A stretch of 64,000 nt of DNA from Acidobacteriota bacterium (GCA_016713675.1 JADJOS010000001.1:2777656-2841655); one strand, 5' to 3'. Shown: positions 34,991 to 44,522, counted from the stretch's first letter. Program-made: numbers and translations. The notes: generated by a model from the letters alone, not told the origin.

Positions 34991-37902
34991 ATGATGAAAC
35001 GGGCAAGAAATTTACGCAGTCTATTATTTTCGCGGATCCGTGCATCCGTAGATGTCATAAATTCCAGCGAGCAAGGTTCGGCGATGGTTATAGCCTTGAT
35101 GGTGATGATCCTCCTGATGGGCTTCGTCGCTCTTGCCGTTTCGCGAACCAACAGCGAAACGGTCGCTTCGGCAAATGACGAAGCCGAGACCAAGGCGTTC
35201 GAGGCAGCCAACGCGAGCCTTGAGATCATGACGCGAAATTTTAACAAGGTGTTTGAGACGAAGCTCACCTTTTCGACGACAGACGAGACCCGTATCGAAT
35301 CACAGCTCCCGCCCGGATTCGATACGATATATGATTTTACACAAACCATCACTCAGACACAGGCAACAAAGGACGTCATCCTCACGGGTGAGTTCTTTCA
35401 GGGCTTAAATGCACGCCGCGACGAATGGCAGCTCGATACCGTCGCTCAGCACAAGCAGAACGGCGTACAGGTCGCCCTTCGCCGTAAATTCCTCAATAAT
35501 CGGGTCCCGATCTTTCAGTTCGGCATTTTTTATGATGACGATCTTGAGTTCCACCCCGGGCCGCGGTTCGATTTTGGCGGCCGCGTGCATTCGAACGGAT
35601 CGCTGTTTTTACAGGCTGGTGATGGCGTTTATTTTTCTTCAAAAGTAAGTACGGCAAACCACGTATTTACTGATGTCTCAAAGAATGGTTCGCCGTGGAC
35701 GAATTGGGATGATGACGTGTACATCAAGAACGCTTCCGGAAACTACGTTCAATTGCAGTACAACATGGGCAGCGTTTTGAACACGGTTGTCAACGGAGCT
35801 CCGGTCACAACGTCTCCTCTTCCAACGGCCTACAAATCGAATAACTGGAAGACCAATTCAAATCTCTTTCAAGGAAATCTGCTCGCAAATACCAAGCCGC
35901 TGCAGCTGCCGATCAAGCTTAACAGTGATATCACGGGCACCAACCTCGACATGGTCGAGGTCGTCAAACGCGGCAAGAATGTTGGCGATGTGTATAACGA
36001 CGGAACCGGCACAGTGTCTGCTCCCGACCTATCTGCTGTGACCGAGGCAACCTCTGACGACAAGGTCACCGCCGCCGAACGGTATTACAACAAGACAGGT
36101 ATCCGCGTATCACTGGCTGACAGCAAAGTTAAACTGCCCGGCTGTGCGACAACAATGGCAACCGCGGTAACGACGCCTTGCGGTATCAGGCTCGACGGCG
36201 ATTCGACCGGATTGATCTCCGGGCCGATCACCGGCCCCCGAGGTTATGTGCCGCGTGCGATGCAGGGAACACCGGCATATCAGGCAACTAAGGTCAACGG
36301 CGACCGGTTCAACACCGGCGGCGGGCGCGAAACCTGGATCAAGATCGAGACCGTGGTTTACAACGCTGCCACTATCGCCTACGACACGCAGGACATCACA
36401 CAAGATATATTGGCGCTAGGTTTGACCGATCCGCCGCCGGCCAACACTACTTTCAGCATCACGGATGCTAATTACAACACCAATCTCATTGACCGCCGTG
36501 CGATCATCAATATTCAGCGTTATGTGATCGAGGGTCCCAATCTGCCTAATACCGGCTATGTCTCGGCCGCTGGTTCAGGAGCGACGGCATACAATTACGT
36601 TACTCCGGGGACGGTTTCAGCGAGTACCAGCTCGTGTGCCACTGCAACGACCGGATTTACCTCGGGCGGCGACACTACACAGATCACCGGTTCGCCCAAC
36701 TACTTTCCCGGCAATTTCATCTCGGATCATCGTTCGTCAATGCGAAACGCTACGGTCCTTGGCGGTCCGGGAGCCGGCCGCACATGCGTAGTACCTTTCC
36801 GATCAATATGTTCGACACCCGTGAGGGCCTGTATAACGACACTTCCACCGTTTTCAGTCCAACGGCATCATATGGCGCAAATGTTCCCTGGGCAGGCGTG
36901 ATGAGCATGATCGACATCGACGTTGCTAATCTTCGAGCTTTCCTTAACGGCACATACGACACCAGAATGCCGACGGGGACGCCCTATGCGATCGCCACCG
37001 GTCACGTCCTGCGTTCGACCGATATTCCGCAAACCAACGGCTGGGTCTTTTATGTGTCTGACCGCCGCGGAGATTTTGATTTTGACGGTGAATACGACAT
37101 GGAGGACATCTACGGCAATAATGACGGGATCCGGCAGGATGGTGAGGACGTGAACCGAAACGGTACACTTCAGGCGGATTTCTCAAACGAAGCCGTTCGA
37201 TACACGGGCACCGGTAGCAACATCTCCGGTGATATCGCCGCTGTTTTCGATCACAAATTCTATCGCCGCGGGGTCCGCCTGGTCAACGGAACACTTCCTC
37301 CGGGAGGCTATAACGCAACAACCCCGGCGAATACCAAGGGAATTGCATTTGCTACGGAGAACGGGATCTACGTCCAGGGCAATTTCAACGCGACGGGCAT
37401 TTCGTCGGTTGGTACACCAACGGCAGCTAATCTATATTTGCCGCAGGGAACTAACAACGTTCCGGCATCGGTCACGGCAGATTCGATAACGATCCTTTCA
37501 AACGCATGGACCGACGGAGCCAGCTTCGTATATCCGTTCAGCCTGAGAAACCGCGTTGCGTCCGAAACCACTCAACGTTTTGCAATGCTGGCCGGCGACA
37601 CGCTTACCACGCTCAACGGTACGCCTAACCAAGGCGGCGGTGACCCGCGATTGAACGGCGGCGTGCATAATTTCCTGCGTTTCCTCGAACAATGGGGAAC
37701 CAGGTTCAACTATTCAGGTTCGTTGATCAACCTCTTTAATTCGCACAATAACAACGGCGCATTCAAGTGCTGTAACCATGTCTATGACCCGCCCGAAAGA
37801 AACTGGGTGTTTGACGCCACATTCCTCGACGTCAACCGCCTGCCGCCCGGCACGCCTTACTTCCAGAACATCCAGATCACGGGTTTCCAACGCGTGAACT
37901 AG
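34991..37902 (+). CDS. Large PilX-like pilus-associated protein (one frameshift)
   Basis: N-terminus is PilX-like: basic leader, EQGSAMVIALMVMILLMG helix, then TNSETVASANDEAETKAFEA. It reads in one frame to about GGPGAGR (36760-36785), then continues one base back as MRSTFPINMFDTREG to the stop. Adding one base gives ~970 aa, far longer than typical PilX (~200 aa). The C-terminal half has a Ca2+-site-like stretch rich in D/N/G (FDFDGEYDMEDIYGNNDG, DGEDVNRNG). It may be a tip adhesin-like protein equivalent in place to PilY1, but that is inference. A strong terminator follows. Confidence 0.72.
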
Positions 37903-37927
37903 GTTACTTAAGACCTCTTTTCCATTT

Positions 37928-37959
37928 GGCCGCGAGTTAACGCTCGCGGCCGTTTTTTT
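37928..37959 (+). terminator. Rho-independent terminator after the minor-pilin cluster
   Basis: Perfect 9-bp stem GGCCGCGAG / CTCGCGGCC with loop TTAACG, followed one base later by seven T. It lies 25 bp after the last pilin stop. Confidence 0.92.
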
Positions 37960-38070
37960 GTTCCTCACTCGATATTCTAAGCAAAACATCTTCGCGTGGC
38001 TTTTCCGAACTTTGAACATATAATGTCGTATTGTGATTGTGGTGTTTTCGCGGCGTTCGTTTAATTTAGA

Positions 38071-39600
38071 ATGAGAGAATTGAGCCTTAATAATTGCCGT
38101 ATCGACAAACGGTACGACATTCGCGAAACGCTCGGCCGCGGCAGCTATGCGGAGATATTTCTCGCGGCTGATACGCTCGCATCGCCGCAATCGCCCCACA
38201 GCCAGGTAGTGATCAAGGCTCTCAACGTTTTTCTTCAGGACGATCTCGATTCAGACCTGGAACGCACGCTTGTCGAAAATTTCCAGAATGAGGCGATCGC
38301 GCTCGATCGGGTTCGCCATCCGAATATCATTAGCCGTATCGGCCACGGCACGGCCCGAGACCTCAAAGGCACAGTTTTTCATTATCTCGTTCTCGAATAT
38401 CTCTCCGGCGGCGATCTGCAGAATGCCGTTCGAAAAAGGGAACTCCCGCTCATACAAGTTCTCAATTATGTCGAACAGATCTGTGCCGGCCTCGGTCACG
38501 CACACCGTAACGGCATTATTCATCGCGACATCAAGCCGCAAAATTTGCTGCTGACGGCGGACCTTGCGACCGTGAAGATCGCTGACTTTGGCGTGGCGAG
38601 ATTTTCGGTCGCTGCCTCGCCGATCACCCGTGTCGGGACGAATGTCTATGCTCCGCCCGAGCACAGCCCAATGACGGCTGGCGGCAGCGATGCGTTCGAC
38701 GAGGCTCCGCTAACGCCTGCCGCTGATATATATTCGCTCGCGAAATCGATATATACGCTAATCACACGCGAGGCTCCGCGTGGCTACGCAAACCGCCCGA
38801 TCGACGACCTGCCAGCGGCTTTTCGATACGAAGAGTGGGCCGACGACCTGATCCGTGTATTGAAACGGGCAACGCAATCTGATCCCGGCATGCGGCCGCA
38901 AACGGTAGAGGATCTCTGGATCGATCTGTCCGCCGTTCGACGGATCGCCGCCGACGGCGAAGAAAGCACCGTCATACGCTCAAGAACCGCTGAACCACAG
39001 CCGCATGTTGCCCGCGGTTATACGCCGATCGTGCCCGAACAGCCTAATTTTGAATCGGTCGACGAGGCCCGTATCGATACGCCACCGCCGACCGTTCGAA
39101 CTCCGCTCGAAATTAACATTCCGCGGCCCGTCATGCCCCCGGCTCAAAAAGGTAGGCAAACGGTCGCATTTTCGCCATACGCTCCGCCGATGAAGACCGC
39201 TATCGGCGGTGCAAACGCGGCTGCCGTCGCCGAAAAACCGAAAAGGAAGAGTAGAAAACTGCGGGCATTCGCGATATTTCTTGTATTGATAGCGTCCTTC
39301 GGCGGTATTCTTTACGGGACGGCAAACTACATGCGCGGGCGTGTGAACCTGCCCGAAATTCGTAATCCTTTCAAGGTGCAGACCGCCGTCGCAAATACTG
39401 ACGTCTTTTTACGTCAAGGGCCGAACGCCGACACTGACAAAATAGGCTTGGTAACCAAGAGATCTAGGGTTAAGATTGTAAATTCACAAAATAACTGGTA
39501 TCAAGTTGATGTGATCGAGCAAGGCCAGGCGAGGAATACTCCGCTCACCGCAACACGCGGCTGGCTCAACGGCAAATTTCTCGATATCGACAATAATTAA
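38071..39600 (+). CDS. Transmembrane Ser/Thr protein kinase with extracytoplasmic SH3-like domain
   Basis: Protein of 509 aa. Kinase domain at residues ~10-280: glycine loop LGRGSYAEIFL, K49 (VVIKAL), HRDIKPQN with D153, and DFG (D172). A Pro-rich juxtamembrane region precedes one transmembrane helix at ~397-417 (AFAIFLVLIASFGGILYG). The ~90 residues outside the membrane form a bacterial SH3-like domain (DVFLRQGPNADTDKIG, NNWYQVDV), often a peptidoglycan-binding module. It may sense the wall, like PASTA kinases elsewhere. The downstream FHA gene starts 3 bp after the stop and is probably its reader or substrate. No Shine-Dalgarno. Confidence 0.88.
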   Translation: MRELSLNNCRIDKRYDIRETLGRGSYAEIFLAADTLASPQSPHSQVVIKALNVFLQDDLDSDLERTLVENFQNEAIALDRVRHPNIISRIGHGTARDLKGTVFHYLVLEYLSGGDLQNAVRKRELPLIQVLNYVEQICAGLGHAHRNGIIHRDIKPQNLLLTADLATVKIADFGVARFSVAASPITRVGTNVYAPPEHSPMTAGGSDAFDEAPLTPAADIYSLAKSIYTLITREAPRGYANRPIDDLPAAFRYEEWADDLIRVLKRATQSDPGMRPQTVEDLWIDLSAVRRIAADGEESTVIRSRTAEPQPHVARGYTPIVPEQPNFESVDEARIDTPPPTVRTPLEINIPRPVMPPAQKGRQTVAFSPYAPPMKTAIGGANAAAVAEKPKRKSRKLRAFAIFLVLIASFGGILYGTANYMRGRVNLPEIRNPFKVQTAVANTDVFLRQGPNADTDKIGLVTKRSRVKIVNSQNNWYQVDVIEQGQARNTPLTATRGWLNGKFLDIDNN

Positions 39601-39603
39601 GAA

Positions 39604-40587
39604 ATGAGCGTACTCAACAAAGTCAGAAGCTGGATAGACGGCGATTCTTCGGAACGAGCCCTCGAACAGGCCGCCCGTGACGCCCAGGTAAAACCGCGCA
39701 GCAAGGCCGAGGAATTCATTGTCAAGATCGCACGCGAAATCGAAGGCGTGATGCAGTCCGAGATGGTCCCGCTGCCCCAAGGTACGACGATCATTCCGAG
39801 CGAATACACTATTTTCCTCAGTGCCGAAGACGACAAGGAATGGCAGGGCGTCAAGCGAAAAGGCCTCGAACAAGGCCTTTATCACATCCTCGCCGAACGT
39901 GCGAAAGAGATAGCTGGGAAGAAAAAGCTTGAGACAAAATCATTTATTATCGAGCTTCGGATCGACGGCACGCTCGAAAAAGGCGACTTGCGGGTGCAGC
40001 ACAGCTGGGAAGAATCGGCCAGCAACAAGACAGGCGTTCTCGCCCGGCCCAAATCGCTGCCGCAGATCCCGCCGGTTCCCGCGACTCCGATGGCGCAGCA
40101 GCGGCCTGTGGTCCCGGCAACAAATCCTAATCTGAAACCGCCGACCGAACGCATGCCGGCGTACAATCCGCCAGCCGAGGCTCCGCCGACCATGCCGCGG
40201 GCCAAGATCGCTCAGGCCGTGCCGCTCGGCACCGACGACAGCGAAGAGATGACTCAGGTCGCCAACCGTATGACCGAGCTTTACCGGCTCGAAATATGGC
40301 GCGGCGGTGTACGCCAAAACGTGGTTCCGATCTATCAGAACGAGATCGTCATAGGCCGGGGTTCCAAATCAAAACCGGTCGACATACCGCTTTCAGGCGA
40401 TGTCGAGATCAGTCGCCGGCATTTGTCTTTGGTAACCGATGGAGTGGGGAATTTCTGGGCTGTGAACGAAGGCCGTAACCCGGCCGCGGTCAATAATTAC
40501 GAGCTGCCGGCCGGCCAACGCATCGCCGTCACGCCTGGCAGTTCATTGAATGTTTGCAGCTATATGCTCAGGATCCAGCCTAAATAG
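39604..40587 (+). CDS. FhaA-like protein (DUF3662 + C-terminal FHA domain)
   Basis: Protein of 327 aa. Residues ~30-135 match the DUF3662 pattern of FhaA (VPLPQGTTIIPSEYTIFLS, LEQGLYHILAERAKEI). A Pro-rich linker follows, then a FHA domain at ~245-325 (EIVIGRGSKSKPVDI, SRRHLSLV). It is tandem to the SH3 kinase with 3 bp between them, so the two proteins are probably a kinase-reader pair. A second paralogue lies in the rodA-pbp operon. Confidence 0.8.
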   Translation: MSVLNKVRSWIDGDSSERALEQAARDAQVKPRSKAEEFIVKIAREIEGVMQSEMVPLPQGTTIIPSEYTIFLSAEDDKEWQGVKRKGLEQGLYHILAERAKEIAGKKKLETKSFIIELRIDGTLEKGDLRVQHSWEESASNKTGVLARPKSLPQIPPVPATPMAQQRPVVPATNPNLKPPTERMPAYNPPAEAPPTMPRAKIAQAVPLGTDDSEEMTQVANRMTELYRLEIWRGGVRQNVVPIYQNEIVIGRGSKSKPVDIPLSGDVEISRRHLSLVTDGVGNFWAVNEGRNPAAVNNYELPAGQRIAVTPGSSLNVCSYMLRIQPK

Positions 40588-40590
40588 CGG

Positions 40591-41181
40591 TTACCGTTCG
40601 TAAAGTTCACGCTCGACCTGAGGCAAGAATGTCTGCCGCAAGCGTTCTGCAAGCGACTTGGCTTCCCGCAGATTGTCATTGTTTTCAATGATGCTGCCCT
40701 GGATCGATGACAGCAACTGAGTCAGACTGGACCGCTCGCTCAAAAGTTTTTGTTTTCGATTTTCGCGAAGTTCTTCAGTCTCGGTTGTACCTTCAAAGGC
40801 GGTGCTGTTGTTGAGATTTCGCGGCCTCAGATCGATCTCTATCTGAGCAAGCCGATTACGGCTCGAATTTAGTTTTTCGGTCAATTCAATTTGAGCTTTT
40901 TGAAAATTAGCTACGCGTTGTTCGCTTCTCGACAGCAACTCCATTCCGAGAACAAGCTGCTGCTGTTTCTCGGTAAGTGTTAATCCCGAAACCTTTTCCC
41001 ATTTGTCGACAAATGCTTTTAGAGTATCGTTCAGCGACCGTACAGACGACGTGATCTTGGTGACATCCGCTGCGAGTGATGCCATCGGGTCGCGATATAC
41101 GGTCGAGGAAGGTGTTTGGGCCACGGCGTTGACGGCTGCACAAGCCAATACGGAAAGGATAAGACAGGTTTTGTTCTTCAT
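40591..41181 (-). CDS. Exported coiled-coil protein of unknown function
   Basis: Protein of 196 aa. ATG 41181 was chosen because GGAGG lies 6 nt upstream; longer in-frame starts lack this. Signal peptide (CLILSVLACAAVNAVAQT), then an almost wholly helical, charged region with heptad character (LTEKQQQLVLGMELLSRSEQ, SERSSLTQLLSSIQGS). No recognised domain. Probably periplasmic. Its stop lies 3 bp from the convergent FHA gene. Confidence 0.6.
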   Translation of the reverse strand: MKNKTCLILSVLACAAVNAVAQTPSSTVYRDPMASLAADVTKITSSVRSLNDTLKAFVDKWEKVSGLTLTEKQQQLVLGMELLSRSEQRVANFQKAQIELTEKLNSSRNRLAQIEIDLRPRNLNNSTAFEGTTETEELRENRKQKLLSERSSLTQLLSSIQGSIIENNDNLREAKSLAERLRQTFLPQVERELYER

Positions 41182-41226
41182 TACCATCCTCCGAGATCTT
41201 TGAAAATTTATTTTGTCACGCAATTA

Positions 41227-41727
41227 CTAGAGATTTGTTGCGTAAGATCCATCAAAGGTTGGCAGATCGCCCCACTCGACGATACTGATGAGCTCGGCGG
41301 CGGTCGTTTCGACCATTCTGCATATATATTCCGAATAATTGAATAATGCTGTCGAGGTCTCAAATTCGTCCTGATCGAGCACTTGATAGCTCATATCGGG
41401 CCAGACAACGATGTCGATATCGAGATCTATGTAATTCAGCTCGCCGTCAACGAATGTCGGCGGCATATTGATATTGCAATAATAATTCCGCAGCGTACCG
41501 TTGGCCTCGTGAAAACGAAAGATGTTGTACCATCGGTCCAGCCAGTAATATTCGTACGAGATGGTACCTTTTTTGATATTACCGAGCTCGCGATGCTCGA
41601 CATCACGGTCAAAAGTGCCGACGAAAACAAAAAGCGGATCGTTTCGTTCAACGAGTTCGCATTGCCAACTGCGTCGAACGGTGCCGTCATATGCGAGGGA
41701 ATTGACTGTGACCGGCTTATTCTGCAT
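41227..41727 (-). CDS. DUF402 domain-containing protein
   Basis: Protein of 166 aa when started at the ATG overlapping the UspA stop by 11 bp; an earlier in-frame ATG at 41763 adds 12 residues. It shows the DUF402 pattern: YEYYWLDRWYNIFRF, a NYYCNINMPP strand and YIDLDIDIVVWPD acidic cluster. Some family members are nucleoside di-/triphosphate phosphatases (Staphylococcus Sa1684/Ntdp), others bind RNA; the exact role here is unknown. It is probably co-translated with UspA. Confidence 0.75.
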   Translation of the reverse strand: MQNKPVTVNSLAYDGTVRRSWQCELVERNDPLFVFVGTFDRDVEHRELGNIKKGTISYEYYWLDRWYNIFRFHEANGTLRNYYCNINMPPTFVDGELNYIDLDIDIVVWPDMSYQVLDQDEFETSTALFNYSEYICRMVETTAAELISIVEWGDLPTFDGSYATNL

Positions 41728-42175
41728 CAGGCGTGCGAACGACCAGCACCGAACAATGGGCATGATGGACTACCGAATTTGAAACAGAGCCAAGCAGCAA
41801 TCGTTCCCAACGCTTATAGCCGTGCGATCCCATGACGATCATATCTGTTCCCGTTTCTTCGGCTGTTTCGACGATGCGGCTGTCCGGCGAACCAAACAGA
41901 ACATCGCCGGTGATGACGACGCCGCCGCTGCCAAAATGTGCCTTCAGCGTTTCGGCGGTTTCGGCGATCACCTTTGCGGCGTTCTCTTTTGCGGATTTTT
42001 CCAGCTCCGTCGTATCGGGCAAATAGCCGCCATATATATCGATGGACATCGGCACCGCCATATCGACGACGCTGATCAAATGGATCGAATCGCCCGCTCC
42101 GAGGCAGAGCTTCATGACCATTTCGGCTGCTGCGGTTCCGTGTTTTGTGCCGTCGGTTGCTAATAGTATCTTCAT
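41717..42175 (-). CDS. Universal stress protein (UspA family)
   Basis: Protein of 152 aa. Starts KILLATDGT, and carries the ATP-binding signature G-x2-G-x9-G-S in GSHGYKRWERLLLGS, then VVHHAHCSVLVVR. The motif places it with ATP-binding Usp proteins. Expression is usually raised under stress or growth arrest; the MarR gene upstream on the same strand may regulate it. Confidence 0.92.
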   Translation of the reverse strand: MKILLATDGTKHGTAAAEMVMKLCLGAGDSIHLISVVDMAVPMSIDIYGGYLPDTTELEKSAKENAAKVIAETAETLKAHFGSGGVVITGDVLFGSPDSRIVETAEETGTDMIVMGSHGYKRWERLLLGSVSNSVVHHAHCSVLVVRTPDAE

Positions 42176-42202
42176 TTGTGGGTCCTCCGTTGGATTGAAA
42201 AA

Positions 42203-42676
42203 TTATTCGTTGCCGGTGACGGCCTCACGGCCCGTGTAAGTGTTACGCAATTTGCCGAGCAGTTCGAAAAGGATCAGTCGTTCCGTTTCTGAGAGTCCGA
42301 CAAGGCAGCTCTCCTCGAGCTCGATCCACTGTGATTCGATCTGGGACCGGATCGCGGATCCGCTTTCGGTGAGAAATATCCGCGTCGAACGCCCGTCATC
42401 CTCGAGCCGTTCGCGGCTGACGAGATTGATCTCGATCAGGCCGTTGACCGTCTTGTTGACGGTAGGGGCCGATAGGTTGAGACGATTGGCAAGGTCGATC
42501 TGACGCTGGCCGTCTCGATCCCACAGTTCGAGCAGGATAAATATCTGCCCGCTGTGCAGGCCGATCTGGCCCATCTGACGTTCGAGGGAATTTCGAAACG
42601 CGGTCGTGACCTTAGCCAGCAGGTAGCTGACGGTCTGTTCAAAGTCGATCTCTGCTGCCATAATTGCCATTGCCAT
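42203..42676 (-). CDS. MarR family transcriptional regulator
   Basis: Protein of 157 aa with a winged helix: QIDLANRLNLSAPTVNKTVNGLIEI, then the wing LVSRERLEDDGRSTRIFLTESG, the classic MarR signature. Three ATGs lie within the first six codons and no Shine-Dalgarno separates them, so the start is uncertain by up to 5 residues. A perfect inverted repeat lies in the divergent promoter region. The ligand is unknown. Confidence 0.9.
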   Translation of the reverse strand: MAMAIMAAEIDFEQTVSYLLAKVTTAFRNSLERQMGQIGLHSGQIFILLELWDRDGQRQIDLANRLNLSAPTVNKTVNGLIEINLVSRERLEDDGRSTRIFLTESGSAIRSQIESQWIELEESCLVGLSETERLILFELLGKLRNTYTGREAVTGNE

Positions 42677-42737
42677 TGGGCTAATAATAAACGATTAGCC
42701 GTCTATTTAGAAGTGATTAGCGGCCTGATAATTAACA

Positions 42738-42773
42738 GTTAGCGTGCTAAGTATAGATTATTAGCACGCTAAC
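42738..42773. promoter_or_regulatory. 13-bp perfect inverted repeat, candidate MarR operator
   Basis: GTTAGCGTGCTAA and TTAGCACGCTAAC flank a 10-bp spacer in the divergent region between the MarR gene and the next plus-strand gene. Each arm is itself almost palindromic (TTAGC..GCTAA). Further TTAGC/GCTAA half-sites lie on both sides within about 100 bp. Confidence 0.6.
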
Positions 42774-42825
42774 AATCAACAGTTAGCCTGGTATGTTTTT
42801 CTTTGAAGCAGGCTAAGATAAATTT

Positions 42826-43206
42826 ATGAACGATAGCGAAAAACTCAAAAATGCACGCAATTTGTTGCTTAAACTGCATAAAGTCATGCTCGATCGCGAG
42901 CGTGAGGTCTACGAAGGCATCAACGGGCCGCTTAAACCGACACAATTCTTAAACGTTTTGCTGGAAGATTTGGATTTCGACTGGCTTAGAAAATTCTCGA
43001 TGCTGATCGTCGAGATCGACGAATTGTTCGCCGCTAAGGACGGAACGCCGGCGGAAATGGTGAGTGCGAACCTGGCGAAAGTCGAAGAACTCATCGAAAT
43101 GCGTGAGCATGATGAGTTCTTTAAAGCAAAATACCAGTTCTCACTGCAAAGCGTACCCGAGGCAGCGGCTTTGCACAGCGAGATAAAGTTGGTTCTTACC
43201 AGTTAG
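42826..43206 (+). CDS. Small helical protein of unknown function
   Basis: Protein of 126 aa, all helical and charged (KNARNLLLKLHKVMLDRERE), with no Cys pairs, signal peptide or membrane segment. No family was firmly recognised. It is divergent from the MarR gene across the inverted-repeat region and so may be under the same control. The stop overlaps the convergent transaldolase by 4 bp. Confidence 0.65.
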   Translation: MNDSEKLKNARNLLLKLHKVMLDREREVYEGINGPLKPTQFLNVLLEDLDFDWLRKFSMLIVEIDELFAAKDGTPAEMVSANLAKVEELIEMREHDEFFKAKYQFSLQSVPEAAALHSEIKLVLTS

Positions 43207-43850
43207 CGGCCGCTCTTTTTCCAATCCGACATAAACCCTTCGAGGCCCTTGTCCGTCAATGGATGTTTGACGAGCTGAGTGATCACCTTGAAGGGAATCG
43301 TCGCGACATCGGCTCCGGCGAGTGCGCAGTCGACGATATGCATCGGATGGCGGATCGATGCGGCAAGCACCTCGGTCGCGAAACCGTAATTGTCATAGAT
43401 TTGGACAATATCGCGGATCAGCTGCATTCCGTCCTGGGCTATGTCGTCGAGGCGGCCGATGAACGGCGAAATATAGCTGGCACCGGCCTTCGCTGCAAGC
43501 AATGCCTGAGCAGCAGAGAAGCACAGCGTAACATTGACCTTCGTGCCTTCCTCTCTAAAGGTCCGGCAAGCTTTGAGCCCGTCGAGCGTCAGCGGCACTT
43601 TGATCACGACATTGTCCGCGATCTTTGCGAGTTCTCGCCCTTCGCTTAGCATTCCGGCGGTATCGAGAGCCGTAACTTCGGCGGAAACATCGCCCTTCAC
43701 GAGTTCGCAGATCTTGGCGATATGTTCTTTGAAATCAACATCGCCTTCCTTTGCAACCAGCGAAGGATTTGTCGTAACACCATCGATCAAACCCAGCTCG
43801 ACCGCTTCTTTGATCTCGTCTAAATTTGCTGTATCAATAAAGAATTTCAT
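43203..43850 (-). CDS. Transaldolase / fructose-6-phosphate aldolase-like (TalC/FSA type)
   Basis: Protein of 215 aa from MKFFIDTAN, the canonical start of the short transaldolase group; an earlier in-frame start would read through a repeat element. Schiff-base Lys in NVVIKVPLTLDGLKA, with further signatures GVTTNPSL, NVTLCFSAAQALLAA and SPFIGRLDD. Converts sugar phosphates in the pentose phosphate pathway. Whether it is a true transaldolase or a fructose-6-P aldolase cannot be told by eye. Confidence 0.92.
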   Translation of the reverse strand: MKFFIDTANLDEIKEAVELGLIDGVTTNPSLVAKEGDVDFKEHIAKICELVKGDVSAEVTALDTAGMLSEGRELAKIADNVVIKVPLTLDGLKACRTFREEGTKVNVTLCFSAAQALLAAKAGASYISPFIGRLDDIAQDGMQLIRDIVQIYDNYGFATEVLAASIRHPMHIVDCALAGADVATIPFKVITQLVKHPLTDKGLEGFMSDWKKSGR

Positions 43851-43865
43851 AATTTCATTGCATAG

Positions 43866-43887
43866 GCCCGCACGTTTGTGGGGGCGT
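43866..43887 (+). repeat. Short interspersed element, copy 1
   Basis: GCCCGCACGTTTGTGGGGGC then GT, followed by AACAT. Three more copies occur in this window at intergenic sites. It lies between the FAH and transaldolase genes. Confidence 0.5.
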
Positions 43888-43892
43888 AACAT

Positions 43893-44522
43893 TCAAGCCA
43901 AGGTGTTCCGCAAAACTCCTATTCCCTCAATTTCCACCTCACAAACATCTCCGTTTACCATCCTGGATACTCCCGAAGGTGTTCCGGTGGCGATCACGTC
44001 GCCTGCGATGAGGGTCATCATGTTTGAGATATATCGTATCAGATGAGCGACGGGGAAGACCATCTGCGAAGTCCGACCATACTGCTTAACCTCACCATTT
44101 ACGCGGCAAACAACTGAAATGTCGGTGATATCAAGCTCCGTCTCGATGTGCGGGCCGATCGGGCAAAAGGTGTCGAACGACTTACCGCGGGTGAATTGTA
44201 CATCCCTTTTTTGGATGTCGCGAGCAGTTACATCGTTGAGACAGCTATATCCCAAAACATAGGGTGAAACATCAGCATCACCCGCTAAATCCTTACAGTT
44301 CTTAGATATAACCACTGCAAGCTCACCTTCATGTTCAACTTGAGAAGATACTTTAGGTATGACGATCGAGTCACCATTCAGGATCAAAGCCGACGGAGCC
44401 TTGAGGAATAGCAGCGGCTCAGTGGGAACGGCATTGCCGAGCTCAGCCGCGTGTTCGGCATAATTGCGGCCGACGCAGACGATCTTTGATGGTTTGAAAT
44501 CAGGGCCAATAGGGATCTTCAT
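43893..44522 (-). CDS. Fumarylacetoacetate hydrolase family protein
   Basis: Protein of 209 aa, single FAH domain: VGRNYAEHAAELGN, the metal-binding EGE in EHEGELAVVI, TARDIQKRDVQF and IATGTPSGVSRM. The family includes acylpyruvases, oxaloacetate decarboxylases and 2-hydroxyhepta-2,4-diene-1,7-dioate isomerases, all Mg2+-dependent. The substrate is not predictable. Same strand as the transaldolase, 42 bp apart, with a repeat element between. Confidence 0.88.
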   Translation of the reverse strand: MKIPIGPDFKPSKIVCVGRNYAEHAAELGNAVPTEPLLFLKAPSALILNGDSIVIPKVSSQVEHEGELAVVISKNCKDLAGDADVSPYVLGYSCLNDVTARDIQKRDVQFTRGKSFDTFCPIGPHIETELDITDISVVCRVNGEVKQYGRTSQMVFPVAHLIRYISNMMTLIAGDVIATGTPSGVSRMVNGDVCEVEIEGIGVLRNTLA

